DNA from: Collimonas arenae
Lineage (GTDB): Bacteria; Pseudomonadota; Gammaproteobacteria; Burkholderiales; Burkholderiaceae_D
Assembly: GCF_000786695.1 (NCBI RefSeq)
Contig: NZ_CP009962.1
Coordinates: forward strand, 1,550,001 to 1,614,000
Length of the DNA stretch: 64,000 bases
Direction of reading: 5' to 3'
Position 1 is the stretch's first letter; each line of letters opens with the position of its first letter. The notes beneath the pieces were generated by a model. The model did not search any database. It saw only the letters and a list, made by a program, of their open reading frames with translations, and was not told the DNA's origin. The translations under genes were made by a program, and so were the position numbers. Of the stretch, positions 1 through 8,343 are shown piece after piece.

Positions 1-1851
1 TCGCGTACCAACACCGCGACGCTCACTTTGCCGTGGTTCGTGCAGCGCACTGAATACCTGCCTGCCCCGGCAACGTATAAGCCGCTCGTCAACGGCGAGG
101 AAGCTTTCGGTGCTGTCTACGACGCGATCCTCGCGGCGCAGCATACGGTGGATATCATTTGCTGGGGCTTCCAGCCTTCGATGCAGTTCAAACGCGGTCC
201 CGGGGTAAGCGCTCTATGCATCGGTGACCTGCTCATCAAAAAGGGGCGGGAAGGCGTGAAAATCCGTTTGCTGTGCTGGGCAGATTTTCTGCACCTTGCG
301 CAAGCGTCGGAAAACTCCACGCCCGGTGACGGCTTCTGGCGAAGCCTTTCTACTCAGAATGAAAATAACACGCAGCGCGAATACGACCGCAACTGGTACT
401 ACCAGGCTCGCGCAGCAGGGTCGCCGGAGCAACAAGAATTTATTGGTAATCTCAGGGCGACTACGACAGCACATTCACAGGATGTAAGCGCGCGGCCTCA
501 GTTAACCGTGCCGCCCTTGAAGAACATTCAAGTGGGCACCCGGGATTTTTCTCTCTCTGACCGTGCGGAGATTGTCTACCGGGAATTAATGCATCGCTCG
601 GACAAAGATCTGAGCAAAATAGCTGTCGTAGGTAGTTTTGGTTTAGAACCATCACATCATCAGAAAATGATTCTGGTGGACTATGAGGCGCCGGAGCAAG
701 CACTGGGTTTTGTCATGGGCCACAATACGCTCGACACCTACTGGGACAACGATGCCCATGGTTATGCACGCATGCATCCAAACTTCGGGCGTAACGGCGA
801 GACGCCGCGCCAGGACATGTCCAGCCTCGTCACAGGGCCGGTGCTGGCGTATCTGAATGAGAATTTCTGTCAAGCCTGGAAGCGCACCACCAACGTTGAC
901 TTGCTGTCCAAGCGCAAACCGCTTGCGTCTGCCCTGAAAGTGCGTCGCGACATGGGAACCGCTGTCATGGCGCAAATCACCCGCACCCAGTCGCAAGAAG
1001 GTAAGCAGGATATCAAGACGCTGTACCTGCAAGCCGCAAACAACGCGACGCAGTTTATTTACATCGAGAACCAGTATTTCAGGTGGAGCGCGCTGGCCAC
1101 GCAAATCAAGGCGATTGCCAAGCGCCATGTTGAATGGGGACGCGATCCCGGCCAGGACGGACCCATCCATCTGTTTGTCGTGACCAATTCGAGTGATGAG
1201 GGTATGGGTGACGGCACGGTAAGCACCTACAACATGCTCAACAGTCTTGGACGTGCAGACGTGATACCCGGTGTGGCAAGACTCGAGCGCGACGATCAAT
1301 TGCTGGCGCAACGCGATGCCGCCCAGCAGCAACTGGAGCGCGCGCAAATGACGCGACAATATGTTGACAGCGACAAGCAGGTGCAAATGGCGCAGCAAAA
1401 ACTGGATACGGTCAATCAGCAGCTCAGTGAAAACAAGAAGGCGATCATTCCAATGGAAATTCCCGGCCTGAAAGTCCATGTGTGTACTTTGGTTGCACCT
1501 GATTCGCCCGCAGATGCCTGGATGCCGGTGTACGTGCACAGCAAGATTATGATTGTCGACGATGTTTTTCTGACGCACGGTTCGGCGAATATCAATGTAC
1601 GCAGTATGGAAGTCGATAGTGAACTGAATATTTGCCATGAGAATGCGGCGGTGACGCATCCGTTACGACGACGATTGTGGAATATTCATACCAAAGGACT
1701 GGGGGCGCAGGATAAGGCGGTGGATGCTTTTAAGACCTGGAGAGATATTATTCAGAAAAATTCCGACCGCCAAGCAAGCAAAGTTCAATCTCCATACGCC
1801 TCGTTGGTCGGCTTTTATCGTGCCTCAACAAAACGCAGTCGATTGGACTGA
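1..1851 (+). CDS. Type VI secretion phospholipase D effector (Tle5-like), 5' end outside window
   Basis: The reading frame is open from base 1 and the first usable codon is a TTG at 28, so the true start lies upstream of the window. The protein carries two HxK-type phospholipase D motifs: HHQKMILVD near residue 210 and VHSKIMIVD near residue 507, counted from the TTG. This is the usual pair that forms one PLD active site. The N-terminal block with NGEEAFGAVYDAI and ICWGFQPSM is typical of PLD effectors delivered by type VI secretion, which cleave membrane phospholipids in the target periplasm. A Gln-rich, probably coiled segment lies near residues 425-475. The Sel1-repeat lipoprotein gene starts three bases after the stop, the normal effector-immunity arrangement. 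No VgrG is visible, but it could lie upstream. Family call is secure; T6SS delivery is inferred. Confidence 0.85.
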   Translation, partial: SRTNTATLTLPWFVQRTEYLPAPATYKPLVNGEEAFGAVYDAILAAQHTVDIICWGFQPSMQFKRGPGVSALCIGDLLIKKGREGVKIRLLCWADFLHLAQASENSTPGDGFWRSLSTQNENNTQREYDRNWYYQARAAGSPEQQEFIGNLRATTTAHSQDVSARPQLTVPPLKNIQVGTRDFSLSDRAEIVYRELMHRSDKDLSKIAVVGSFGLEPSHHQKMILVDYEAPEQALGFVMGHNTLDTYWDNDAHGYARMHPNFGRNGETPRQDMSSLVTGPVLAYLNENFCQAWKRTTNVDLLSKRKPLASALKVRRDMGTAVMAQITRTQSQEGKQDIKTLYLQAANNATQFIYIENQYFRWSALATQIKAIAKRHVEWGRDPGQDGPIHLFVVTNSSDEGMGDGTVSTYNMLNSLGRADVIPGVARLERDDQLLAQRDAAQQQLERAQMTRQYVDSDKQVQMAQQKLDTVNQQLSENKKAIIPMEIPGLKVHVCTLVAPDSPADAWMPVYVHSKIMIVDDVFLTHGSANINVRSMEVDSELNICHENAAVTHPLRRRLWNIHTKGLGAQDKAVDAFKTWRDIIQKNSDRQASKVQSPYASLVGFYRASTKRSRLD

Positions 1852-1854
1852 ACT

Positions 1855-3162
1855 ATGAACCGAACCGTTTTCATCCTTTCGCTTGCATGCCTCCTTTGTT
1901 CTTGTTCAAATAAGGAAAATCCCTTGGCCGATTTACCCGACATGAGCGCCGTGCGCGCCAATCTCGCCTTTACCTGTACCCACGAAGCGGACCATTTACC
2001 GCCGCTCGATCCCGAAGTCGATAGTATCTTCCAGTACGGGCGCTCGCTAGAAAAGAAAGAAGGACCGAAGAATTTCAATGAGGTCGCCCGTTATTACCGG
2101 ATCGCCGCAGCGCACGGCCACTACAAGGCCAATCACAATCTGCAGCTGTTGGTGTCGGAAGGTTCCGCTTCGTCCCCAGATCCTGAGAAGGAAAGCGTTG
2201 CACTGGCCGACCAGTTGATCAAGGCGGGCGTACCCAGTGGCTATTACGATATAGGACACTACTTGTTGAACGGCTATGGTTTCAAGCTGGACGAGGAGAT
2301 GGCTCGGCGTTTCATCCGCAAGGCGGCTGATCTGGGCAATGCGGATGCACAGTATTATGTCAGCAATCTGCTTGCGCCTGCAGACAACGCGCCAGCGATT
2401 GCCAAACAGATGCGTCGCTGCGCAGCTGATCAGGGGCATGGTCAAGCAGCAAGTGCTTTAGGAATCAATTATCAAAATAACTCTTTGTTTCCGGAAGCCG
2501 TTCAAGCTTTCCAGAAAGGTGTAGTGTCTGGGGATTCGCAATCGGCATCCTTTTTAGAGAATGGTTTCAAGGGGCCTCCATCAACCGAGCTATTGTATTA
2601 TCTTGCCGTCTCCAACGATCCCGAACGCTCGCAGCGCTACAACCTGATTGGTAAATTCATTGATGCCAACGATGGTCGCAACCCAAAGGTCCCAGACATT
2701 GACAAGATCGTACCTCTTCCCCCCGCCAAGCTGCCGGCATGGGACGGAACATTCCAGTGGAAAAAGGAGCAGGATGCTGCAGTGCCTCCGCCGAAGCCGT
2801 CGGACGACCTCATCGAGCGCTTAAGCAAAGCCAAAAATCTCGATCCGGCCACCGGCCTGCCGCTGTCGCCATCGGCAAGTAAAACCCCGCAGGGCAAGCA
2901 AGCGTCAAACGTGGCTGCACGGCTGCCGCTAGGCGCCATTGTGCGAACTGGCGAACGTTGCCCAGAAAACGGCGTATGGTGTAGCCAGCTTGACGCAAGT
3001 CGGGGAAATAATGCCAAGGAAAATTTTAGGAAAGGCGACCTCATGCCCCTGCTGGTCGTGTACCTGGACCGCGCTGCATGGCTCGAACAATTAATCGGTC
3101 CACGCCGGCAAAGCGTGGAAGTTGCGTGGAAACTCGTTTCTTATGACGACAAAAAAGTGTAA
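1855..3162 (+). CDS. Sel1-repeat lipoprotein, probable immunity protein of the PLD effector
   Basis: This 435-residue protein begins with a lipoprotein signal peptide ending at a Cys near residue 17 (LCSC lipobox), so it should be anchored in the periplasm. Sel1/TPR-like repeats follow at roughly residues 60-240, recognisable by phrases such as ARYYRIAAAHGHYKAN and ARRFIRKAADLGNADA. A proline-rich linker and a C-terminal domain with two cysteines (ERCPENGVWCSQ) complete it. Tle5-type phospholipase effectors of Pseudomonas are neutralised by periplasmic Sel1-repeat proteins encoded next door, so an immunity role is the natural inference. The gene starts three bases after the effector stop, suggesting translational coupling. 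Confidence 0.75.
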   Translation: MNRTVFILSLACLLCSCSNKENPLADLPDMSAVRANLAFTCTHEADHLPPLDPEVDSIFQYGRSLEKKEGPKNFNEVARYYRIAAAHGHYKANHNLQLLVSEGSASSPDPEKESVALADQLIKAGVPSGYYDIGHYLLNGYGFKLDEEMARRFIRKAADLGNADAQYYVSNLLAPADNAPAIAKQMRRCAADQGHGQAASALGINYQNNSLFPEAVQAFQKGVVSGDSQSASFLENGFKGPPSTELLYYLAVSNDPERSQRYNLIGKFIDANDGRNPKVPDIDKIVPLPPAKLPAWDGTFQWKKEQDAAVPPPKPSDDLIERLSKAKNLDPATGLPLSPSASKTPQGKQASNVAARLPLGAIVRTGERCPENGVWCSQLDASRGNNAKENFRKGDLMPLLVVYLDRAAWLEQLIGPRRQSVEVAWKLVSYDDKKV

Positions 3163-3177
3163 TTACTCGGAGTTTAT

Positions 3178-3564
3178 ATGCAACTTTTTGCATTTTTGCT
3201 GTATGCCAATGTGCTGCTAGGTCTTTTCTGGTTGATTTACATTCCAATCAAGTTCGTAATGATGCGAGATAAGGGACAGAGTGGTTGGTTTTGGCTGACT
3301 CGGAAGAAGCTTATTTGGATAGCACTGTCCTATTTGCTCGGGGCATTGTTTTTGTGGTTACTTTCGATGCTGATAGATCTTGGCAGTCCTGGGGGCGCTG
3401 CCGGGACAAGCCCATTGTTGGAAAATTTTTTATTGGGCTGGAGCATTGTTTACTTGTTCTTTGGTGTTGTCGCAATTTTCGCCATTATTGGCTATGACCC
3501 GCAAGTCGCACCAGAAAACAAGAGTTCCGAATCGCTGCCGTTGGATGCGAGAAAAGAAACTTGA
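3178..3564 (+). CDS. Small inner-membrane protein downstream of the PLD effector pair
   Basis: A 128-residue protein with three likely membrane helices at about residues 3-27, 42-66 and 84-106, separated by a basic loop (MMRDKGQSGWFWLTRKK). The start follows CTCGGAGTTTAT, a good ribosome binding site, 15 bases after the Sel1 gene, so it is probably the third gene of the same operon. No catalytic motif is visible and I do not recognise the family. Its position suggests a helper or second immunity function, but that is only inferred from context. Confidence 0.6.
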   Translation: MQLFAFLLYANVLLGLFWLIYIPIKFVMMRDKGQSGWFWLTRKKLIWIALSYLLGALFLWLLSMLIDLGSPGGAAGTSPLLENFLLGWSIVYLFFGVVAIFAIIGYDPQVAPENKSSESLPLDARKET

Positions 3565-3615
3565 CTGAAAATATAATAATCACAATTGCCCCTGCCGCAA
3601 TCAAAGGTCCCTGCC

Positions 3616-3726
3616 AATGGCAGCAACCAGCCTGTGCGTATCTTCGCTCATGAGTTGCGCAAGCAGATCTGGAGCAAGTTATTCGGCATCAACAGCGGCT
3701 TGCGTTCGGCGAGCTGCGTGCGCTGA
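3616..3726 (+). pseudogene. Orphan fragment resembling a PLD effector C-terminus (copy 1)
   Basis: One reading frame encodes VRIFAHELRKQIWSKLFGI and then runs into a stop at 3724. The block resembles the region after the second HxK motif of PLD effectors; the intact effector here has CHENAAVTHPLRRRLWNIH at that place. No start codon or upstream catalytic part exists. An almost identical block recurs at 6241. I read it as the tail left when an effector gene was deleted or recombined away while its immunity gene (next downstream) was kept. The rest of 3565-3892 shows nothing recognisable. Confidence 0.45.
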
Positions 3727-3892
3727 TGAAAGATCGTCGTCAGAAATTCCGCATTAGTCCCCAGACCGAGCAATCTATGTCACGCCTAACGCTCGGCGCG
3801 CCGCAATGCCGATTGTTCCTTGCCATAGTTATCTCGACAGTCAGCATTGCAAAACAGCGGACCAGCAGTCCATTATCTAAAGAGGACGTGTG

Positions 3893-4999
3893 ATGATGAA
3901 ATTCGACATATTTTCACAGATAATTGTTACTTCAATCTTTGGCATCAGCCTGTCAGTATGTTCAGCTCAAGAAATACCTGCCGATTGGAAAATGGAATGC
4001 GTCGGACGGTTGCAACTTAGTTTTCCAAGTGAGGTTGATGTTGCCGGATACACGTTTAAGAAATTGGAAGAACAAATTGATGGCGGTGGGGAGCCGCAAT
4101 TTCAATTTCAAGACGGTAGTGCGGCGAATTGGAGTTCTCTGCAATATGGAGGTTTGATATACACCAGTAACTCATTAGAAAAAAAAGAATATTCTGAGCT
4201 AGAAATACATATGAAAAAATGGATGGAAAACTCACGTTTGTCATCTTTAAATAGAAAAAACGAAGATGCAAAAAATCGTCAGTTTGAGATATTAGCTACG
4301 AATCCACAAACCGGAATGGCGTGGCATGTCGATGAAAGATATAGGGCTTTTTTGAGCATTCGAGATCATGTTTTTTTATGGAACGTCACGGGGCGAAGCA
4401 GTAAAAATCAAGAGCCTGAGCGTTCAAACCTATCGACTATTGTTAATGGCTTGTCTTATCGCTCGTTATATGCGGTTCCAAGAACAGCGGGTGTGTGCCT
4501 GCCATTTTTTTTCATTCGCGACAACGATCTTGATAAAAATTTATCCAGAGTTATTGCCATGACCTACCGTCTTAAGTCTCACCCTGACGTCACGATCATG
4601 CTGGAAGATGCAACCGCTGATCAATTCGACTCTGAGAAACGCGAAAAAATTTCTGAACCAGATTATGTAATCGATGATTTCTGGACGCAGTACCGGAGCC
4701 CTGATGCAAGTATTCGTTCGCTCTGGGAATTTCCCATTAAACGTTCCGTCACCCTGGCCGGACAAAAAGGTCTCGCCTCATTTGTCAAAATCACCCGAGA
4801 AGGAAATATTGATTACGGTTATTTCGCAACGGTGCGCGGTGATCCGAAAGCAAAAACGGATACACCAGACTTGCGCCTTTATGTCATTCAAGAGGGCAGC
4901 AAGGCCAAAGCCAAAGGCATCGAGCCCATTGGCAAGGAAGAATTTCTGAAGATGGCGGAAACAATTGCTGCGAGTGTACAGCGACGACCGACTCAATAA
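3893..4999 (+). CDS. Periplasmic immunity-like protein (possible Tli4 family), paralogue A
   Basis: About 368 residues with an N-terminal signal peptide ending near SVCSA. The CVGRLQLSFPSE block just after it resembles the start of the mature part of T6SS phospholipase immunity proteins of the Tli4 type, so a periplasmic antidote role is proposed. GTG, ATG and ATG lie in a row at 3890-3898; I chose the ATG at 3893, six bases from AGAGGA. The last 145 or so residues are nearly identical to paralogue B, while the first 220 have diverged strongly. This is a mosaic pattern expected when specificity regions diversify and tails are homogenised. No cognate effector gene survives next to it, only a fragment. 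Function is inferred. Confidence 0.55.
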   Translation: MMKFDIFSQIIVTSIFGISLSVCSAQEIPADWKMECVGRLQLSFPSEVDVAGYTFKKLEEQIDGGGEPQFQFQDGSAANWSSLQYGGLIYTSNSLEKKEYSELEIHMKKWMENSRLSSLNRKNEDAKNRQFEILATNPQTGMAWHVDERYRAFLSIRDHVFLWNVTGRSSKNQEPERSNLSTIVNGLSYRSLYAVPRTAGVCLPFFFIRDNDLDKNLSRVIAMTYRLKSHPDVTIMLEDATADQFDSEKREKISEPDYVIDDFWTQYRSPDASIRSLWEFPIKRSVTLAGQKGLASFVKITREGNIDYGYFATVRGDPKAKTDTPDLRLYVIQEGSKAKAKGIEPIGKEEFLKMAETIAASVQRRPTQ

Positions 5000-5041
5000 G
5001 CGCAGGCGTGGCTTGATTACCAGAGCAGTAAGTCAGGTTAG
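4716..5041 (+). repeat. Direct repeat copy A (3' part of immunity paralogue plus downstream flank)
   Basis: This stretch matches 5905-6230 closely across the end of the coding region and continues about 40 bases past the stop (GCAGGCGTGGCTTGATTACC in both). Because identity extends into non-coding flank, the duplication unit included the 3' flank and was not a selected coding similarity alone. Confidence 0.8.
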
Positions 5042-5084
5042 CGATGCAATCTCCCAGCGATCCAGCACTTAAAGAAGAGATGTG

Positions 5085-6188
5085 ATGATGAACTTCACGA
5101 TGTTTGCGCAAGTGGTAGGTACGTCAATTCTAGGCATCAGTCTTTCGGTATGTGTTGCAAAAGAAATGCCCACAAACTGGAAATCGGAATGTGTCGGAAG
5201 ATTGCAACTCGATTTACCGACTGAGGCCGATATCGCAGCCTATAGTGCCAAAAGACTAAATGAAGAAATTAATATTGAAACGGAACAACAATTTCACTTT
5301 GAAGACGGACAATCCGCAGACTGGAGTGCTTTATGGTACGGCGGAAAGATCTACGTTAGCCACCCATTGAATCAAGAGCAGTACGTTGTATTGACCGATT
5401 CCATAAAAAAATACATAAATATTCCACCAAATTTTGCAAAAAAAGAAAAACGCAAAGATGGCAGCTCCCGACAATTCGATATTTTACCCACCGATCCTCT
5501 GGCGGGATATGCATGGCGTGTCAACAGTTCATACAGGGCTTTTCTAAAGACGAACAATCATGTTCTGTGGTGGAAAGAATCAGGTGATGGACCTACTGAT
5601 GAAGAGTCTGAACGTCACACATTGGCGACGATTTTGCATGGTCTTTCCTACCGCGCTCCTTACAGCGTGCCACACGTCATGGGCGTTTGTCTGCCATTTG
5701 AGTTTATTCAGGACGATGGCGACAATCAGCGCTACCGGAGCATCGGTATGACCTACCGTCTCAAGGCACATCCTGATGTCACAATCATGCTAAAAGATGC
5801 GAGCGCCAGGAAATACGACTCAGAAAAACTCGAAAAAATTGCTCAACCGGATTATGTAATCGATGATTTCTGGACACAATATCGCGGTCCAGATACAAGC
5901 ATCAGATCAGTATGGGATTTCCCCATTAAACGTTCAGTCACCCTAGCTGGTCAAAAAGGTCTCGCCTCATTTGTCAAAATCACCCGTGACGGAAATATTG
6001 ATTACGGTTATTTCGCAACGGTACGCGGCGATCCGAAAGCAAAAGCGGATACACCAGACTTGCGCCTTTATGTTATTCAAGAGGGTAGCAAGGCCAAAGC
6101 GAAAGGCATCGAGCCCATTGGGAAGGAAGAATTTCTGAAGATAGCAGAAACTATTGCTGCGAGTGTGCAGCGACGACCGACTCAATAA
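5085..6188 (+). CDS. Periplasmic immunity-like protein (possible Tli4 family), paralogue B
   Basis: This is the tandem paralogue of the preceding gene, about 367 residues, with the same layout: signal peptide, CVGRLQLDLPTE block, divergent middle and a near-identical C-terminal third. Its upstream region repeats the AAAGAAGAGATGTGATGATG context of copy A (AAAGAGGACGTGTGATGATG), so the unit was duplicated with its ribosome binding site. I chose the ATG at 5085 by analogy. It is followed by a second orphan effector-like fragment. An immunity role is inferred from resemblance and location. Alternatives are a housekeeping periplasmic protein family or immunity against foreign effectors only. Confidence 0.55.
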   Translation: MMNFTMFAQVVGTSILGISLSVCVAKEMPTNWKSECVGRLQLDLPTEADIAAYSAKRLNEEINIETEQQFHFEDGQSADWSALWYGGKIYVSHPLNQEQYVVLTDSIKKYINIPPNFAKKEKRKDGSSRQFDILPTDPLAGYAWRVNSSYRAFLKTNNHVLWWKESGDGPTDEESERHTLATILHGLSYRAPYSVPHVMGVCLPFEFIQDDGDNQRYRSIGMTYRLKAHPDVTIMLKDASARKYDSEKLEKIAQPDYVIDDFWTQYRGPDTSIRSVWDFPIKRSVTLAGQKGLASFVKITRDGNIDYGYFATVRGDPKAKADTPDLRLYVIQEGSKAKAKGIEPIGKEEFLKIAETIAASVQRRPTQ

Positions 6189-6230
6189 GTGCAGGCGTGG
6201 CTTGATTACCGGAGCGGCAGGTCAGGTTGG
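5905..6230 (+). repeat. Direct repeat copy B (3' part of immunity paralogue plus downstream flank)
   Basis: Second copy of the repeat at 4716-5041. Similarity stops around GTCAGGTTGG, immediately before the effector-like fragment. Confidence 0.8.
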
Positions 6231-6240
6231 CATATCGCTG

Positions 6241-6480
6241 TTGGTCTTCGCCCATGAGTTACGCAAGCAGATCTGGAGCAAATTATTCGGCATCAGCGCC
6301 ACGAGGACTTGGCACAATATGATAAAAATATTGCGCGATTTTCTTGGTAAGGTCTCTCAGAGAGTGTTGAGAAGGCCATGTCAACTGAACAGCATCATTA
6401 AGCGACATCCGTCTTCTGGAGGGCAGTCGCTCAATGATTTTGTTCAGCCAAATGCAACAGCAGTGCGTCGCCAATCAAGC
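6241..6480 (+). pseudogene. Orphan fragment resembling a PLD effector C-terminus (copy 2)
   Basis: The frame encodes LLVFAHELRKQIWSKLFGIS followed by ATRTWHNMIKILRDFLGK. The first block repeats the fragment at 3616. The second is loosely comparable to AFKTWRDIIQKN in the tail of the intact PLD effector. There is no start codon or catalytic motif, and the open frame extends into unrelated sequence that overlaps the opposite-strand gene. Probably a relic of an effector gene lost beside its retained immunity gene. Confidence 0.45.
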
Positions 6481-6495
6481 CCGATCGGTCGCACT

Positions 6496-6515
6496 AAAAC
6501 CCGGCAAAGACCGGG
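6496..6515 (-). terminator. Rho-independent terminator of the CVNH lipoprotein gene
   Basis: On the minus strand a CCCGG/CCGGG stem with a TCTTTG loop is followed by TTTT, 14 bases after the stop codon at 6529. A degenerate copy of this stretch (GCACTAAAAC...GCAAAG...) lies at about 7548-7610, at the 3' end of the next minus-strand gene. Confidence 0.65.
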
Positions 6516-6528
6516 CCGGATAGCGATA

Positions 6529-7287
6529 TTATCTGTCGCATTGCAGGTAACCATTGATATTGCTAAAACTGCGGCTTGCGCAGGAAGATACCGAAACTGA
6601 TGACTGCACTCTGCGGTTGTTGTTGCCGCCACAGCTGGCCGCCAATATACCGCCTCGCAGGCTGATATCGCTACAGGACTGCAAGTAACTCCCCGGCGGC
6701 AAATCTCTGCCATCACGCCCGCTTTCACCGCCAGCGCATTGCAGGTTGCCGTTGATGTTTTCAAAATTCCCACTCTTGCACGAATTTAGGGAGATCGACG
6801 TGCGTCTGCCGTTGCCGCCGCCGCATGTGGCTTCCAGCACATCTCGGCTGACAATAATATTGCCACAGGATTGACGGTAACTGCCGGGAGGCAAATCTCT
6901 GCTGTTGCGATCGCTGTCACGCCTGCCTCCGCTGCCGGAGCATTGCAGGTTGCCGTTGATGTTTTCAAAATTCCCGCTCCTGCATGAATACAAGGAGATC
7001 GATGTGCGCCTGCCATTGCCGCCGCCGCATGTCGCCTCCAGCACACCCCGGCTGACAACAATATTGCTGCAGGATTGGCGGTAACTGCCGGGCGGCACCC
7101 AACTGTCGTCGCGGTAACCATCACCATTTGAGGGCGCATAGTTAAAACCACCACCGTATGCAGGTGCGGGAGAATAGCCGTAGTTACCCCCGCCATAAGA
7201 TTGGCTATAGCTACTGTTATAAGGACCGGCTGCACAAGCCGTCAGCGCAGTGCACACGATTGCCGCGAAGGCAGATTTGATTGTCAT
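6529..7287 (-). CDS. Lipoprotein with three cyanovirin-N homology (CVNH) repeats
   Basis: From the ATG at 7287, preceded by AGGAA, the protein has 252 residues. The signal peptide ends in the lipobox LTAC with Cys18. A Gly/Tyr/Ser-rich linker (about 20-60) leads to three tandem CVNH domains at about residues 65-116, 133-184 and 197-250. Each begins PPGSYxQSC, has an ATCGGGNGRRTS-type core and ends with INGxLQC. Four cysteines per repeat would form the usual disulfides. CVNH domains bind carbohydrate in characterised members; here a surface or periplasmic glycan-binding role is inferred. A longer open frame reaches 7344, but its first codons encode a non-signal stretch without a ribosome binding site. 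Repeats 1 and 2 are much closer to each other than to repeat 3, implying a recent internal duplication. Confidence 0.85.
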   Translation of the reverse strand: MTIKSAFAAIVCTALTACAAGPYNSSYSQSYGGGNYGYSPAPAYGGGFNYAPSNGDGYRDDSWVPPGSYRQSCSNIVVSRGVLEATCGGGNGRRTSISLYSCRSGNFENINGNLQCSGSGGRRDSDRNSRDLPPGSYRQSCGNIIVSRDVLEATCGGGNGRRTSISLNSCKSGNFENINGNLQCAGGESGRDGRDLPPGSYLQSCSDISLRGGILAASCGGNNNRRVQSSVSVSSCASRSFSNINGYLQCDR

Positions 7288-7609
7288 TTCATTCCTATTT
7301 AACAAAAAATAATGCTTTTCATCTTGCTTATCATATTCAATCAAATAACCGTCTTAGCTCCATCAGAGCTCGGATACCTGCTATTGAAAATGAAGAAAAT
7401 GAACATTTCCGGGGCTCCGACGCTGACCCGAGACACGTAGCCATGTCCCGATGATGATCAGAAATCCCCTCATAGTTTAATTATAGATAACAAAACACTA
7501 TTTATATATATGTCCGTCGGTGCCAGTACTACAGATGCGGCAAGAGAGAATCGCGAATCAGCGCCTGATTGATCGCACTAAAACTCTGCAAAGGCCCGGC
7601 TGGATGCCG
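7288..7609. other. Intergenic region without a gene
   Basis: AT-rich spacer between two minus-strand genes. It should hold the promoter of the CVNH gene. Its distal end (about 7548-7610) carries a degenerate copy of the terminator-containing stretch found at 6468-6530. No coding potential was seen. Confidence 0.5.
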
Positions 7610-7910
7610 TCACTGTTTTAAGTAAGCAGGAATATAAGCAGGAATATGATGAGCACATTCATCCAGCGCCTCATCACTATCGGCCGTTACCCCAAAGCGA
7701 TACTTGCAGTAATCAACAAGTGATTTTCTATCTATCGTCGAAAGGTCAGAGATATCCGGACTGTCACCCTCGCTAGCAAAGGGATCGACAAACTCCACCT
7801 GAAAGGCGGGAAATTTCTTGATGAAAAATGTAGTTTGCTGCTCGTCATCCAGATACGAGCGTACATATCCTACAAACAACCCGGCAATCAACAGCACGAA
7901 GATAAAAGCG

Positions 7911-7920
7911 GCGAGGTAGA
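7911..7920. repeat. Target site duplication, left copy (GCGAGGTAGA)
   Basis: Ten-base direct repeat next to the left terminal inverted repeat; identical to 8045-8054. Confidence 0.8.
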
Positions 7921-8044
7921 TTAATGCCGTTCAGTTAAGGAGAGTTTTGTTCGAAATGATGAATTAAATCGCCTCGAAACAAAGGAAAAAGGCCGCTCCA
8001 AATCGTTTCGGAGTGGCCTTTTTTGCCTTAACTGAACGGCATTA
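7921..8044. mobile_element. 124-bp MITE-like element with 19-bp perfect terminal inverted repeats
   Basis: The left end TAATGCCGTTCAGTTAAGG (7922-7940) is the exact reverse complement of the right end CCTTAACTGAACGGCATTA (8026-8044). A 10-bp direct duplication flanks the element. It encodes no protein. It contains a GGCCGCTCC/GGAGTGGCC hairpin (7991-8018) followed by six T residues, preceded by A residues, so it probably terminates transcription in both directions. A non-autonomous element mobilised in trans by a transposase elsewhere is the likely explanation. The 9-12 bp duplication size would fit an IS4-like donor, but that is a guess. Confidence 0.8.
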
Positions 8045-8054
8045 GCGAGGTAGA
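8045..8054. repeat. Target site duplication, right copy (GCGAGGTAGA)
   Basis: Identical to 7911-7920. The two copies bracket the inverted-repeat element and identify it as a transposition product. Confidence 0.8.
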
Positions 8055-8170
8055 CGATTTTTTTATTGAATGTTTTTCGCATCAAATTTGTTGGCTCTGT
8101 CATGGTGCTGTAAGACCACCCGCAGCACGAGCTTTTTTGACGAAAGATAGAGCAGCATTATTCACCCAAT

Positions 8171-8184
8171 GCGTCATTGCAAGA
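8171..8184 (+). repeat. Dispersed 14-mer GCGTCATTGCAAGA
   Basis: One of four matches in this window to GYGTCATYGCAAGA; the others are at 12444, 17896 (inverted) and 17978. It lies in the gene-free 8104-8343 gap. Confidence 0.5.
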
Positions 8185-8343
8185 GCAGACCCCGGCTTCG
8201 CGTTTCGGGAAATATCAGGGCAGTTCATCCAGCCAGAGCATTCGCCAAAACCTCCATCAAATGAAGGTTCGCCGGGGAGCTCGGAGTCTGGTCTTGCTAG
8301 ACCTTGTTCCTGCTTCCCAGCTTCCATGGCAATCAAAATTTCT

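Larger units (their letters stand above)
7610..8103 (-). pseudogene. Small single-pass membrane protein gene split by a MITE-like insertion
   Basis: Removing bases 7921-8054 (the insertion plus one copy of the 10-bp duplication) restores one continuous frame from the ATG at 8103 to the stop at 7610. It encodes about 119 residues: a short basic N-terminus (MRKTFNKK), a membrane helix at about 16-38 (IVYLAAFIFVLLIAGLFVGY), then an acidic domain with two cysteines near the C-terminus. In the present sequence the N-terminal part runs into the element and stops at 7921, while the C-terminal 95 residues could only start at an internal GTG (7897). No family is recognised. The gene is most likely inactive, though a truncated product cannot be excluded. 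Confidence 0.75.

Noticed and set aside
652..1659. Long minus-strand frame of 335 codons inside the phospholipase D gene
   Set aside because: Antisense shadow of a gene with clear motifs; its translation is His/Arg-rich and resembles no protein.
6154..6600. 148-codon plus-strand frame after immunity paralogue B
   Set aside because: It starts within the paralogue's 3' end and runs through repeat, fragment and antisense of the CVNH gene; only the fragment at 6241-6480 is meaningful.
6786..7235. Regular DNA repeats in the CVNH region, checked as a possible CRISPR
   Set aside because: The spacing and length follow repeated protein domains; repeats are over 100 bp and encode PPGSY...NGNLQC units, so not CRISPR.
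7921..8103. 60-codon minus-strand frame read as a complete small gene
   Set aside because: It is the N-terminus of the interrupted membrane-protein gene running into the MITE-like element; only its first 20 codons are original.
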